A stretch of DNA of 64,000 nt, from NCBI GenBank assembly GCA_020636505.1, contig JACJXR010000001.1:186001-250000 (forward strand), in the 5' to 3' direction. The notes beneath the pieces were generated by a model. That model saw only the letters and a list, made by a program, of their open reading frames with translations. It had not been told where the DNA came from and did not search any database. The DNA is from Chitinophagales bacterium. GTDB taxonomy: Bacteria; Bacteroidota; Bacteroidia; Chitinophagales; Chitinophagaceae. This document shows, piece by piece, positions 8,521 to 17,690 of this stretch. Position 1 is the first letter of the stretch, and each line of letters starts with the position of its first letter. The translations under genes were made by a program, and so were the position numbers.

Positions 8521-9249
8521 ATGAAAACCATACCAACCATCCTGGCACTGTGTGCCACTTGCTATTGTGCCACTGCACAAGACATTCAAGCCTCCATCAA
8601 AGAACAGGTCGATAAACCCGAAAAAATAAGGCGAAACGAATTGGGCCTTACTGCGGAAATGGATGTATTCAGCGGATGGAATACGACAACCGCCTTTCAA
8701 GCGATACAGTACAAACGATGGAAGAACGAACATTTCGGTGCAAGGTTCTTACTGGGTAGAAAGGACTATTACAGCAACAATGATTTTGCCGCGAGTTATC
8801 AAATAAACGGAGACACGGTCGTCACACTGAAACCCGTAACATCAGGCAGTGTTGCCATCATCGGTGCAGGACTTGAAGGCCAACGGCAGTTCTACAAACG
8901 CGTACACTTGTTCGCCGCAGTAGAAGTCAAATGTGGCTATGGAAGAGGTAGTATAGATACCTTTACCGAACGCGCATTGCAAAGCGACCCGGATAAGATA
9001 CTTCCACCACCGCCACACGCACCTATTGTTACAGGTAAGAGTCCCGCATCAACGGATATATACCATATATCTCTGGTTCCGACCTTCGGAGGTAAAATAC
9101 AATTCAAGCGTATTTGCTTCGGTAGTGAAATGGCGCTGAACTTTTTGAACTATACTAACATCAGGCACCCTAACAAACATGCCATAGGCCATCTTGACTT
9201 TGACCTTGGCACCATCAACCCAAGGGTGTTTGTTCATTATCGTTTTTAA
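8521..9249 (+). CDS. Predicted outer-membrane beta-barrel protein, function unknown
   Basis: The 242-residue protein has a signal peptide (MKTIPTILALCATCYCATAQ), then alternating hydrophobic/polar strand-like segments. It ends in a strand with a terminal Phe (NPRVFVHYRF), the usual mark of an outer-membrane barrel. A proline-rich loop (LPPPPHAP, ~160) interrupts it. No known family is recognised. It is a single-gene unit between the sod terminator and its own bidirectional terminator. Confidence 0.7.
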   Translation: MKTIPTILALCATCYCATAQDIQASIKEQVDKPEKIRRNELGLTAEMDVFSGWNTTTAFQAIQYKRWKNEHFGARFLLGRKDYYSNNDFAASYQINGDTVVTLKPVTSGSVAIIGAGLEGQRQFYKRVHLFAAVEVKCGYGRGSIDTFTERALQSDPDKILPPPPHAPIVTGKSPASTDIYHISLVPTFGGKIQFKRICFGSEMALNFLNYTNIRHPNKHAIGHLDFDLGTINPRVFVHYRF

Positions 9250-9251
9250 AC

Positions 9252-9285
9252 AAAAAGAGGTGTTGGGAATCCAACACCTCTTTTT
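9252..9285. terminator. Bidirectional terminator between convergent genes
   Basis: AAAAAGAGGTGTTGG and CCAACACCTCTTTTT form a perfect 15-bp stem with a 4-base loop and a T-run on both strands, serving the plus gene ending at 9249 and the minus gene ending at 9304. Confidence 0.92.
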
Positions 9286-9303
9286 GCTATTCATTTCAAC
9301 TCA

Positions 9304-11256
9304 TCATTGTTGCATCAGGTCCAACAACATGGCTTTTGCCTGCTTATCATCAGGATGCTTTTTCAAAATACGCTCCAAATACTTTTGCGCTTTACCATCG
9401 TCTCCTGTATTATGAGACAAGACTGCAAGATTGATAAGCACTTGCTTGTTATCAGGGTCTAAATTGTTGGCTTTCATCAAATGGTCAAACGCCATAGTCG
9501 TAGCACCCTCTTGCATATAAATATAGCCGAGATTGCTGTGTGCCAGTGTGTAGTTGCGATTTTCAGACAGTATGTAGTTGAACACCCTTTTCGCTGCATC
9601 AGTATTTTTCTGTGCCAACAAACCGAGACCATACTTGCTCTGAAAATCCAGCGTGTATGGTTCTATGTCTGCAGCTCTATTGTACCACGAAACCGCTTTT
9701 GAAATATCATTCGATTGATAGTACGCTTCACCAATTCTGTATGCGGTCCAAGCATCGTTCATTGCATTGGGTTGCACATCTTTTGCATAGCTCAACAGTT
9801 TAGGAAAATCGTTTCTTAAAAAACTCAACCTTATATAATCTCTGTTTTGCTTCTCTTTGCTCTCGCGTTGCTGTTCTTTATCCAAATAATATTGCGCTGA
9901 GTCCAACAACATATTGTCATCTGAATTATACCGCTCGTAAAACTCCATGAAGCCTCTCGCCTTAGTTATCGCATCCACGTTATTGTTGTTGAAGCATTGC
10001 AACCCAAGGAATGAACTTATCTCACCAACCTCTTTTTCACTCATCGGTTCTTTCCGGATGTAATGGTCGGTAACCGCCACGTGTGGAATATCTATGCTTC
10101 CGTTTTTGGGCATATGACAAGTAATGCAATCATTGTTTTTTGATTGTCTCACAACCATATCTTCAGTGCAAGAAGGTTGCTCGGCACTGCCATGACAACT
10201 GTTACAGGCGTTTATATATTGTTGCTTAGGTGTGAACTTCACACTAACATGCGGGTTGTGACAAGTAATGCAACTCATCTTTCCTGAGTTGACAAAGCAG
10301 TCGCTTTTTTTCATTCGCTCCACATGCGATGCCATTATCATTTTGTCCTTCCCGCCTTCATACTCAGGCATGAAAACGTTCATCACTTCGGAAAGTTTCA
10401 TCCCGGGCCTGAAATCGAAAAACGTTTTATTGTCGTTCAATACAGCGATACCTTGCAAGTGGCAACGTTGACAAACATTGTTCTGCAACTCCGTAGACAG
10501 TCTCGCTGGGTTTACAATTGTATAGTCCGGTCCTTTGGATGTATCTACGATATTACCGGCCATCTTCTGCTGTACATGCAGGCTACCGGGCCCGTGGCAT
10601 CTTTCGCAATCGATACCGTTTTTGACAGTGAGGTATTTGTTTCGGCTACCTTCCACAAACTCCAGCAATCCGTTGTGGCAACTCATACACTCCATTTGTA
10701 TCATCCTGCTGAAACGGCTGCTTGCCCCATTCTCAAATCCCGGAGCCATATCCCACTTTCCTTTCTGTGTATAGAATGTAATCGGTGCTTGATGCAGATA
10801 GCCGTTCGAATTGTATATATGAGAGTTGGTATGTTGACCCGAGCCGACTATATAGTCTATCTGCTGAACGAGCTTGTGTACAGTATCCTTACCTTCCAAC
10901 CTATACTCCATGATTTGGAGCTTGTCGTCTTGCCAATAAGGCTTGTAGTAATAATCCAACTTGTAGTCGTAGACCAACGCATGATGAGGAGAAAAGTCCG
11001 CAGAAGATTTTTCTCGAGTAGCAATGTCCCAAGACTTACCCATTCCTGTTTTAATGAAGTCTTGATAAACAGGCTCATGACAGGCACGACATTTCTCCAT
11101 ACCTACATAATGTATACTTGTATCGTACACATTCTTCCAAGCAGAGCTATGTTGCTCAACCTCTTTTTGCAGGGGTTGATTGCAAAAAAACGCCGGCAGT
11201 GTAATTGCTATCACTGCCAGCATCAACAATATTTTTTTTACAGCTTGTGAAGACAC
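9304..11256 (-). CDS. Secreted seven-haem c-type cytochrome with C-terminal TPR repeats
   Basis: The 650-residue protein has an N-terminal hydrophobic signal and seven CxxCH haem c sites at about residues 56, 190, 217, 262, 329, 351 and 377 (CRACH, CMSCH, CERCH, CQRCH, CITCH, CNSCH, CITCH). From ~490 to the end there are several TPR repeats (AYRIGEAYYQSNDISKAVSWYNRAADIEP, AHSNLGYIYMQEG-like). The haem part resembles the cytochrome c-554/multihaem group. It probably transfers electrons in the periplasm or at the outer membrane, with the TPR part docking a partner. The start is GTG. It lies 34 bp after tyrS on the same strand. A TAAATTTG at 11261-11268 could be its own promoter but would leave almost no leader. 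Confidence 0.88.
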   Translation of the reverse strand: MSSQAVKKILLMLAVIAITLPAFFCNQPLQKEVEQHSSAWKNVYDTSIHYVGMEKCRACHEPVYQDFIKTGMGKSWDIATREKSSADFSPHHALVYDYKLDYYYKPYWQDDKLQIMEYRLEGKDTVHKLVQQIDYIVGSGQHTNSHIYNSNGYLHQAPITFYTQKGKWDMAPGFENGASSRFSRMIQMECMSCHNGLLEFVEGSRNKYLTVKNGIDCERCHGPGSLHVQQKMAGNIVDTSKGPDYTIVNPARLSTELQNNVCQRCHLQGIAVLNDNKTFFDFRPGMKLSEVMNVFMPEYEGGKDKMIMASHVERMKKSDCFVNSGKMSCITCHNPHVSVKFTPKQQYINACNSCHGSAEQPSCTEDMVVRQSKNNDCITCHMPKNGSIDIPHVAVTDHYIRKEPMSEKEVGEISSFLGLQCFNNNNVDAITKARGFMEFYERYNSDDNMLLDSAQYYLDKEQQRESKEKQNRDYIRLSFLRNDFPKLLSYAKDVQPNAMNDAWTAYRIGEAYYQSNDISKAVSWYNRAADIEPYTLDFQSKYGLGLLAQKNTDAAKRVFNYILSENRNYTLAHSNLGYIYMQEGATTMAFDHLMKANNLDPDNKQVLINLAVLSHNTGDDGKAQKYLERILKKHPDDKQAKAMLLDLMQQ

Positions 11257-11290
11257 CCTTCAAATTTAAGGGAAACCGTTCAGACCTTCA

Positions 11291-12577
11291 TTAGTTGAAG
11301 ATCGCCAATGTATAGTTGGATTTGCCTTTCTGTATCAACATGTATTTGTCGTTCAGCAAATATTCCGGTGTCAGTTTGAAAGCGATATCGGTCACTTTCT
11401 CCTTATTGATGCTTAAGCCACCTTGTTGCACCATTTTTCTTGCCTCACCTTTTGATGGGAATACACCATTATCCGCAAGGAAAGTAAGCAACTCCAGACC
11501 TTCACCTTCCAACTCGGACTTATTAGCCTCAGCTTGAGGGACTCCGTCCATTACTTCCAATAATTGTTTTTCGTTAAAGGACCTCAACACTTCCACCGCT
11601 TCGTTCCCCTTGCTGAACAGGATATCCGATGCTTTTTGAGCAAATGCCAAATCTTCTTCACTATGCACCAATATGGTCATCTCTTCGGCCAGTGCTTTTT
11701 GCAATTGTCTCTGATGAGGCGCTTCCCTATGTTGCTCTATCAATTGTTGTATTTCTTCCACCGGCTTGAATGAGAACACATAAGACAACTTTTCCGCCTC
11801 TTCGTCCGCCAACTTCATCCAAAACTGATAGAATTGGTATGGAGATGTCTTTTCAGGGTCGAGCCATACGTTACCGCCTTCACTTTTACCGAATTTACTA
11901 CCGTCGCTCTTTGTGATAAGTGGACCTGTAAATGCAAATGCATCTCCACCACCCATACGACGTATCAGCTCTGTACCCGTTACAATATTTCCCCACTGGT
12001 CAGCACCACCGCATTGGAGTTTTACGTCCATGTTTTTGTGCATATGGTAAAAATCGTAGCCCTGTATCAATTGGTAAGAGAATTCCGTAAAAGAGATACC
12101 TGTCTCCAACCTCTTTTTCACAGAATCTTTCGCCATCATATAGTTGACGGTGATGTGCTTACCCACATCACGTATAAAATCAAGAAAGCTGAACTCTTTG
12201 AACCAATCGTAGTTGTTCACCATCACTGCCGCATTCGGCTTACTCTCGTCAAAATCCAAAAACTTCTCCAATTGCTTACGTATCCCCTCACAGTTCCTTT
12301 CAAGCGTCTCTTTATCCAAAAGATTACGCTCCGCAGACTTTCCCGAAGGGTCCCCCACCATACCCGTGGCGCCACCAACAAGTGCATAAGGCTTATGCCC
12401 TGCCCTTTGCAGCCTCATCAGCATGACGATGGGCATCATACTACCCACATGCAAGCTATCGGCAGTAGGGTCAAAACCCACATATCCTGCAGTCATTTCC
12501 TTGTTAAGCTGCTCTTGAGTACCGGGAGTGATGTCCTGCAATAAATTCCTTGCTTTCAGGTCTGCTATCAAATCCAT
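11291..12577 (-). CDS. tyrS: Tyrosyl-tRNA synthetase
   Basis: The 428-residue class Ic synthetase charges tRNA-Tyr. It has the HIGH-type motif HVGS (~43), the KMSKS-type motif KFGKS (~230), the tyrosine pocket segment QLIQGYDFYHM and GGADQWGN, and a C-terminal S4 RNA-binding domain (GEARKMVQQGGLSIN). The KFGKS form and length are those of the TyrS (not TyrZ) branch. A -7 element lies 22 bp upstream of the start. Confidence 0.97.
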   Translation of the reverse strand: MDLIADLKARNLLQDITPGTQEQLNKEMTAGYVGFDPTADSLHVGSMMPIVMLMRLQRAGHKPYALVGGATGMVGDPSGKSAERNLLDKETLERNCEGIRKQLEKFLDFDESKPNAAVMVNNYDWFKEFSFLDFIRDVGKHITVNYMMAKDSVKKRLETGISFTEFSYQLIQGYDFYHMHKNMDVKLQCGGADQWGNIVTGTELIRRMGGGDAFAFTGPLITKSDGSKFGKSEGGNVWLDPEKTSPYQFYQFWMKLADEEAEKLSYVFSFKPVEEIQQLIEQHREAPHQRQLQKALAEEMTILVHSEEDLAFAQKASDILFSKGNEAVEVLRSFNEKQLLEVMDGVPQAEANKSELEGEGLELLTFLADNGVFPSKGEARKMVQQGGLSINKEKVTDIAFKLTPEYLLNDKYMLIQKGKSNYTLAIFN

Positions 12578-12599
12578 TGTAATATCTATCGTTAGGCGG

Positions 12600-12607
12600 C
12601 AAAAATA
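12600..12607 (-). promoter_or_regulatory. -7 element TATTTTTG upstream of tyrS
   Basis: Read on the minus strand, TATTTTTG fits TAnnTTTG and lies 22 bp before the tyrS start codon. Confidence 0.5.
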
Positions 12608-12755
12608 ATACTTTGGGCGGTCTTGACCCCGTAATCGGCAAAACTTCCGTTTTTTTGCCCATATCCATGAAAATATATGTTATAAAGGCACCTACATAGT
12701 TTATTTTTACCATATATGATGCTATAAAAATCTCATTAGTGTTTTAACACTATAT

Positions 12756-12785
12756 TTTGTTTTTGGAAAATTGTTTTTATCTTTC
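12756..12785 (+). promoter_or_regulatory. Probable promoter TTTG-N18-TATCTTTC
   Basis: A TTTG -33 element is followed 18 bp later by TATCTTTC, one base off the -7 consensus TAnnTTTG, about 26 bp before the start of the DUF6089 gene. Confidence 0.45.
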
Positions 12786-12811
12786 GCATTATCTTGTAAT
12801 TAAAAAACAGA

Positions 12812-13690
12812 TTGGCCTTGAAACGTTTAATACTCTGCATAGCATTGTTAATGCCGTTGGCGTCTAACGCCCAACAGCATCACGAGTTTGGATTGTCCGC
12901 AGGCGTTAGTGGATATTATGGAGATCTGCAGCCGGAGATGTTCCCCGATTATGGCCTGAAAGCCATGGGAGGCTTCGTATACAAGTACTACATGAGTCCA
13001 CACGTGGGCGTTCGTTTAGGCTTCTCTTACACCAACATTACAGCTGCCGACAGCTTGTCCGATATACCTGCAAGAAAGGAACGCAATCTGAGCTTTGCAT
13101 CAGACCTTCTTGAGTTTCACGGTGCATTTGAGTTCAACCTACTGCCTATCGAGAAAGATCGTGCTAAGTTCACTCCATATGTATTCGCAGGTATCGGCAT
13201 TTTCTACTACAACCCTTATACACAAGGCGTTAACGGTGAAAAAATATATTTGAGACCACTTGGTACAGAGGGTCAAAACATACCTTCATACCCTGACAGA
13301 AGAGAGTACAGCCTTGTGAATGTATCTTTCCCTGTGGGTGGCGGTCTTAAATTCTTCTTGGGTAAAACATTACTCATCACTCCTGAGATCGGTTTCCGTT
13401 ATACAAACACCGATTATTTGGACGATGTGAGCAAGTCTTATGTGAACATGAACACTTTGAAAGACTATCGCGGCCAACAAGCTGTTGATTACTCTTTCCG
13501 TACAGACGAGCTTGCCGGTTGGGATGGTAACTACCCTGACTATCGTTTCCAAAGAGGAGACAGTAAAACAAACGATCTTTATTGGTTCGGTAACTTAACC
13601 ATTACTGTATACTTGAGAGCATTCGGTAACATGCTTGACTACTGGCAAGCAGATTGCCCTGCATTCCTTAAGAGCGGTAGAACAAAATAA
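12812..13690 (+). CDS. DUF6089-type outer-membrane beta-barrel protein
   Basis: The 292-residue protein has a signal peptide ending in SNAQQ, then HEFGLSAGVSGYYGDL and repeated barrel strands (VGVRLGFSYTNI, FTPYVFAGIGIFYYNP, FPVGGGLKFFLG). These segments fit the DUF6089 family, common in Bacteroidota outer membranes and of unknown function. The start is TTG; a second TTG at 12818 gives a more typical MKRLILC beginning and may be the real one. The gene is monocistronic, with a promoter and a strong terminator. Confidence 0.82.
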   Translation: MALKRLILCIALLMPLASNAQQHHEFGLSAGVSGYYGDLQPEMFPDYGLKAMGGFVYKYYMSPHVGVRLGFSYTNITAADSLSDIPARKERNLSFASDLLEFHGAFEFNLLPIEKDRAKFTPYVFAGIGIFYYNPYTQGVNGEKIYLRPLGTEGQNIPSYPDRREYSLVNVSFPVGGGLKFFLGKTLLITPEIGFRYTNTDYLDDVSKSYVNMNTLKDYRGQQAVDYSFRTDELAGWDGNYPDYRFQRGDSKTNDLYWFGNLTITVYLRAFGNMLDYWQADCPAFLKSGRTK

Positions 13691-13705
13691 TAACTGCTTT
13701 ATACA

Positions 13706-13740
13706 AACAATAAAGGCTGCCTATGGCAGCCTTTATTGTT
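13706..13740. terminator. Strong bidirectional terminator
   Basis: AACAATAAAGGCTGCC and GGCAGCCTTTATTGTT form a perfect 16-bp inverted repeat with a 3-base loop, between the convergent DUF6089 gene and hisS. Confidence 0.9.
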
Positions 13741-13755
13741 TTAGGTATCTTTTGT

Positions 13756-15147
13756 TTAACCTTGGATTATATTTATCGCTTCTTCTATAGAAAGCAACTC
13801 TTGCTCGCCAGTAACAAAGTTTTTCAAGCTCAATTTATTCGCTTTGCGTTCTTCTTCTCCTACAATTATTACATAGGTCACGTTGCGCTTATTGGCGTAC
13901 TTCATTTGCTTGTCAAACTTCACAGAATCAGGATATATCTCTGCAGATACACCGGCGTTTCTTAACTGTTGTAAGATGTTTAACGCATATCTTTCATCCT
14001 CTCCGCCAAAGTTGAGTATCAACGTTTGTTTGCCCGATGCCACTTCTTCGGGGAAAAGGTTCAGTTCTTCTATCACATCGTATATCCTATCAATACCGAA
14101 AGAAACTCCTACACCAGACATATTCTTCAATCCAAACAAGCCTGTCAGGTCATCATAACGACCACCACCACCGATGCTACCCATCTTCACAGCATTACAT
14201 ACCACCTCGACAATAACGCCTGTATAGTAATTCAAACCTCTGGCAAGGCTTATGTCCACCATCAATTCAGACGACCAATTACCGTCTTTCAGAGTATCAT
14301 GGTATGCCAAAGTATCTCTCAGTTCTTTTATCCCTTCTAAAGCAACTGCACTGGTGCTCATTATTTGCTCCAAAGCACTTAGCTTTTCTTCATTGGTGCC
14401 GGTAACATTTATTATCTCGGCAATTTTAGCAATACCTGTATCGTTTATCCCTCTTTGCTTCAACTCACCTGTTACTCCATCCCATCCTATTTTATCCAGC
14501 TTGTCTAGTGCAATGGTAATATCCATCATTTGCTCTGAAGCATTGCATACTTCAGCCAATCCGGCCAACAGCTTACGACTGTTTATTTTCACAACAACCT
14601 GCGGCAAATTCAAGTCGTGAAACGCTCTGCGATATATACAAAGCAACTCGGCTTCATTTATCAAAGAAGTACTACCCACCACATCAGCATCACACTGCCA
14701 AAACTCACGGTATCTTCCTTTTTGTGGTCTGTCAGCTCGCCATACAGGCTGCATCTGATACCTACGGAAAGGGAATGCCAATTCGTGTTGGTGCATCACT
14801 ACATACCTCGCAAATGGAATGGTAAGGTCGTAACGCAGAGCACGCTCAGTAACTTTTGGTGTATTGTATGGCTTGCTGAGCATGGTAGCCCATTCTTCAT
14901 TCAACTTCTCTTTGTCTGCATCCTTTTTCTCGTGCAAGCCGTTGTTGAGTATTTTAAAAATAAGTCTGTCCCCTTCCTCACCGTACTTACCTATAAGCGT
15001 GGTCAGGTTTTCCATAGCCGGTGTTTCCAACGGCTGAAAACCATACTGCTCAAATATGGCTTGGAGTGTATTGAATATATACTGTCGTTTCCTCACCTCT
15101 GCAGGCGAAAAATCTCTGGTACCTTGTGGTATGGAAGGTTTGGACAT
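13756..15147 (-). CDS. hisS: Histidyl-tRNA synthetase
   Basis: The 463-residue class II synthetase charges tRNA-His. The N-terminus GTRDFSPAEVRKRQYIF, motif 2 region RYREFWQCDADVVG and the His-specific segments LARGLNYYTG and GGGGRYDDLTGLFG are present. A C-terminal anticodon-binding domain follows (QTLILNFGGEDERYALNILQQLRNAGVSAEIY segment). It is transcribed after the low-molecular-weight phosphatase gene, with only 5 bp between them, so the two form an operon. Confidence 0.96.
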   Translation of the reverse strand: MSKPSIPQGTRDFSPAEVRKRQYIFNTLQAIFEQYGFQPLETPAMENLTTLIGKYGEEGDRLIFKILNNGLHEKKDADKEKLNEEWATMLSKPYNTPKVTERALRYDLTIPFARYVVMHQHELAFPFRRYQMQPVWRADRPQKGRYREFWQCDADVVGSTSLINEAELLCIYRRAFHDLNLPQVVVKINSRKLLAGLAEVCNASEQMMDITIALDKLDKIGWDGVTGELKQRGINDTGIAKIAEIINVTGTNEEKLSALEQIMSTSAVALEGIKELRDTLAYHDTLKDGNWSSELMVDISLARGLNYYTGVIVEVVCNAVKMGSIGGGGRYDDLTGLFGLKNMSGVGVSFGIDRIYDVIEELNLFPEEVASGKQTLILNFGGEDERYALNILQQLRNAGVSAEIYPDSVKFDKQMKYANKRNVTYVIIVGEEERKANKLSLKNFVTGEQELLSIEEAINIIQG

Positions 15148-15152
15148 AATTT

Positions 15153-15605
15153 CTACTTATACTTTTCTATTATGGCGTCGCAGGTTCTGTTGATGATATC
15201 GTACACAAATATATAACCATCTGCTCCACCGTAATAGGGGTCGGGAACGGATTCGTTCTCTCCCGGGTTCAATTCGTTTAAAAACAGCTCCACATTCGAC
15301 ATATCCGCACCTCGCACCTTATACCTTATTTCTTCAAGCACATCTTCGGCAAGTGCGTATATCTTATCGTACTTATTCAAGTCTGCACGCTCAAACTGCC
15401 TTGCACGTTGATGTGTTATATCAATTCCGTTTTGCCTGCATATCTCCTGCGAATGCCTATGCGGTGCGGAACCTATATGGTAAGATTCCGTTCCTGCGGA
15501 ATCCACTTGCCAGTCCAACCCATGTTCTTGGGCTTTTGCATCAAGCACTCCTTCCGCTATCGGAGAGCGGCAGATGTTACCCAAACAGACCATCAATATC
15601 TTCAT
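15153..15605 (-). CDS. Low-molecular-weight protein-tyrosine phosphatase
   Basis: The 150-residue protein has the family's phosphate-binding loop right at the N-terminus, CLGNICRS (Cys7 nucleophile, Arg13), and the general-acid Asp in VPDPYYGG (~117). It dephosphorylates phosphotyrosine; relatives act on tyrosine kinases of polysaccharide export or on arginine phosphate. I start it at the ATG at 15605; a GTG at 15626 would add seven residues. It lies directly upstream of hisS. The hairpin over 15612-15647 separates it from the preceding peroxidase gene. Confidence 0.92.
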   Translation of the reverse strand: MKILMVCLGNICRSPIAEGVLDAKAQEHGLDWQVDSAGTESYHIGSAPHRHSQEICRQNGIDITHQRARQFERADLNKYDKIYALAEDVLEEIRYKVRGADMSNVELFLNELNPGENESVPDPYYGGADGYIFVYDIINRTCDAIIEKYK

Positions 15606-15611
15606 ACGCAG

Positions 15612-15647
15612 GAAAAATAAAGCCACAAAAATATTTCATTTTGTGGC
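15612..15647 (-). terminator. Terminator of the di-haem peroxidase gene
   Basis: On the minus strand GCCACAAAA and TTTTGTGGC form a 9-bp stem with an 8-base loop, followed by a T-rich tract just upstream of the phosphatase start. It ends transcription coming from the peroxidase gene. Confidence 0.75.
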
Positions 15648-15674
15648 CTATTCCAAAGTAATGATTTTGTGCTA

Positions 15675-17606
15675 TCAATATTCACCACCCACTTTTCTTT
15701 CATTCCATTCGGGATGACCGGTAAATGCAGGCAATGTTTGCGGCACATGTGTCATACCTGCAGTGTCGGTAAGTGTCTTCATAAATGCGATAATATCGTT
15801 TATTTCCTGCTTGTTGAGGCTTAGGCTATCGAATGGTAGTGTTTGATGTTCCAACTCCATACCCAAGCCTACACCGCCTCCTTTCTTGTAGAAATCTAAT
15901 ACATCTTCCAAGGTTTTGTACGAACCGTTGTGCATATACGGGGCAGTTACGGCTATATTTCTGATGGTTGGTGTTTTAAACGAGTATTCGAAGAACGGAG
16001 CAGCCTCTTTCAACCTACCGGCTATTCGTCCTCTATCGGGGTCGATGACCGGCTTTTTGGCATAAGGGTCGGCAGGCACACCCAACACTTCGCTTTCCGA
16101 TTCTTTATACAACGGAGGCACTGTACCATTGAACACAGGAGCGAAATGGCATGTTCCACATACCGCTTTACCCATGAACAAGTTAAAGCCACGCTTTGCC
16201 GATTCGTTCAGGTGTACGTATTCGCCACGCACATACTTGTCAAAATCCGAATTGAAGCCTCTTAAAGAACTTACATATGCGGATATGGCGAATGCTATTG
16301 TCGCAGGATCAATTTTCTTTCCCGAATACTTTGCGAAGGCTTCTTCAAAACGGTCGTTGTACTCCTTGCTTTCTTTCAACCTGTCTACAATATCCAGCAT
16401 CTCCATATCAAATTCCTTTCGGTTGCTCAACACGTGTTCAATTTGCCCTTCCAACGATGTAGCTCTCATGTCGTGAAAGAAACGCTCACTGTAGACACAG
16501 TTGATAAGTGTCGGTGCATTTCTGTTGACCGTCCCATCAAAATCTAGCGCAGTGCTTTTGGGGAGCCCGTCTGTAAAGGCTTTATCCGGATGGTGACAAC
16601 TTGCACAAGAGCGTTTCAGGTTTTTGGACATTATCGGGTCGAAGAATAAGAGACGTCCAAGGTCGGTCATCTTATCCGACGCCAAACTTGGAGACAATCT
16701 TATGTATTTGAAAGGGTCGAGTATATCGTTGGCAAAAAGGTTATCCGCCATATTGTTGTAAGGCGGCATCAATGATTTACTCACTGTTTCGTGCATCATC
16801 TCAACGCCCGACTGTTGGTGCAAATACAGCAATGAGGCGTACAATGGATTGATGTATGTTTTCAGCACATGCAATCTGTCAAGGTTATCGAAATCGTTGT
16901 GTTGTTCCAAATAATATATAAACGACTTGAACGTGCTGTAAAATTCCTTCGACTTGTCTTTGTCCACCTTGTCAAAAAACTTCTCGTACAACAACAGGTC
17001 TTCTTGCATCGCTTTCAAGGATACAATTGCATCATTGATGGAACGTCCCGATGCAGGCACGTCAAATCCTGTAAGTCCAAGTGTGAATATTCTTATCAAC
17101 TCCAATCTTACTGCCTCAAACACCACCCTGTCGTACACAGCGTGTTTCACCATTCTGTATTCTTCAAGTTGGTTCTTAAGGTTAAGTGTTTGGATCTGTA
17201 TCGTTGTTCTGTTCTTTTCAAAGTCACCCGAAAAAATAAGTTCGTCCAACACCTGAAGCCCATTCGGCTCCGAAGTTTCCATATTGGCGGTATTGGGTAC
17301 TATTCTAGGTAACGGTGCACCGTTTACAAAGTTTTTTATGAATTCAGGGTCATGATATTCTGCGAGATACTCCCAAGCCTTATACTTTTCGCATACGTAC
17401 AAAAACTGTTTTTGCAATTGCTCTGCTGTGGTTTCGTTATCGGGAATGAACCTGCTGAAATTGTTCAATTCGCTTACAAAATCCTCAAACCGCTGCTGCT
17501 GTCTTTCGTATACGGTTATAGAATTTTGTTCGCCTGTATTCTTGAATGCCGTTGTGAATATTGCCGCTGTAAGTATAAACAGTGTGATTGTCAGAACCTT
17601 TTTCAT
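15675..17606 (-). CDS. MauG/CcpA-type di-haem cytochrome c peroxidase with helical N-terminal extension
   Basis: The 643-residue protein has a signal peptide (MKKVLTITLFILTAAIFTTAF), a ~280-residue mostly helical N-terminal region of unknown role, and then a di-haem peroxidase domain. Both haem sites are visible (CASCHHPDKAF ~337 and CGTCHFAPVF ~486), with TPTIRNIAVTAPYMHNGSYKTLEDVLDFY typical of the family. It acts in the periplasm on H2O2 or by oxidising a protein partner. It lies 84 bp downstream of the PhoX-like gene on the same strand, with a terminator-like hairpin between, so expression may depend on read-through. Confidence 0.9.
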   Translation of the reverse strand: MKKVLTITLFILTAAIFTTAFKNTGEQNSITVYERQQQRFEDFVSELNNFSRFIPDNETTAEQLQKQFLYVCEKYKAWEYLAEYHDPEFIKNFVNGAPLPRIVPNTANMETSEPNGLQVLDELIFSGDFEKNRTTIQIQTLNLKNQLEEYRMVKHAVYDRVVFEAVRLELIRIFTLGLTGFDVPASGRSINDAIVSLKAMQEDLLLYEKFFDKVDKDKSKEFYSTFKSFIYYLEQHNDFDNLDRLHVLKTYINPLYASLLYLHQQSGVEMMHETVSKSLMPPYNNMADNLFANDILDPFKYIRLSPSLASDKMTDLGRLLFFDPIMSKNLKRSCASCHHPDKAFTDGLPKSTALDFDGTVNRNAPTLINCVYSERFFHDMRATSLEGQIEHVLSNRKEFDMEMLDIVDRLKESKEYNDRFEEAFAKYSGKKIDPATIAFAISAYVSSLRGFNSDFDKYVRGEYVHLNESAKRGFNLFMGKAVCGTCHFAPVFNGTVPPLYKESESEVLGVPADPYAKKPVIDPDRGRIAGRLKEAAPFFEYSFKTPTIRNIAVTAPYMHNGSYKTLEDVLDFYKKGGGVGLGMELEHQTLPFDSLSLNKQEINDIIAFMKTLTDTAGMTHVPQTLPAFTGHPEWNERKVGGEY

Positions 17607-17636
17607 GCTACACTATTATTTCATCACTTAGTATGT

Positions 17637-17670
17637 ACAAAAAGACCGAAGCCCCTTTTGGGGGCCTCGG
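17637..17670 (-). terminator. Terminator/attenuator between the PhoX-like and peroxidase genes
   Basis: CCGAGGCCCC pairs with GGGGCTTCGG (one G-T pair) around a 5-base loop, followed on the minus strand by a T-run. Only about 30 bp separate it from the downstream start codon, leaving little room for an independent promoter. Confidence 0.8.
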
Positions 17671-17690
17671 CTATGGATTATTGAGTAATA

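Noticed and set aside
11261..11268. TAAATTTG as a sure promoter of the multihaem gene
   Set aside because: It leaves only about four bases before the GTG start, so it may be chance; the gene can be read from tyrS.
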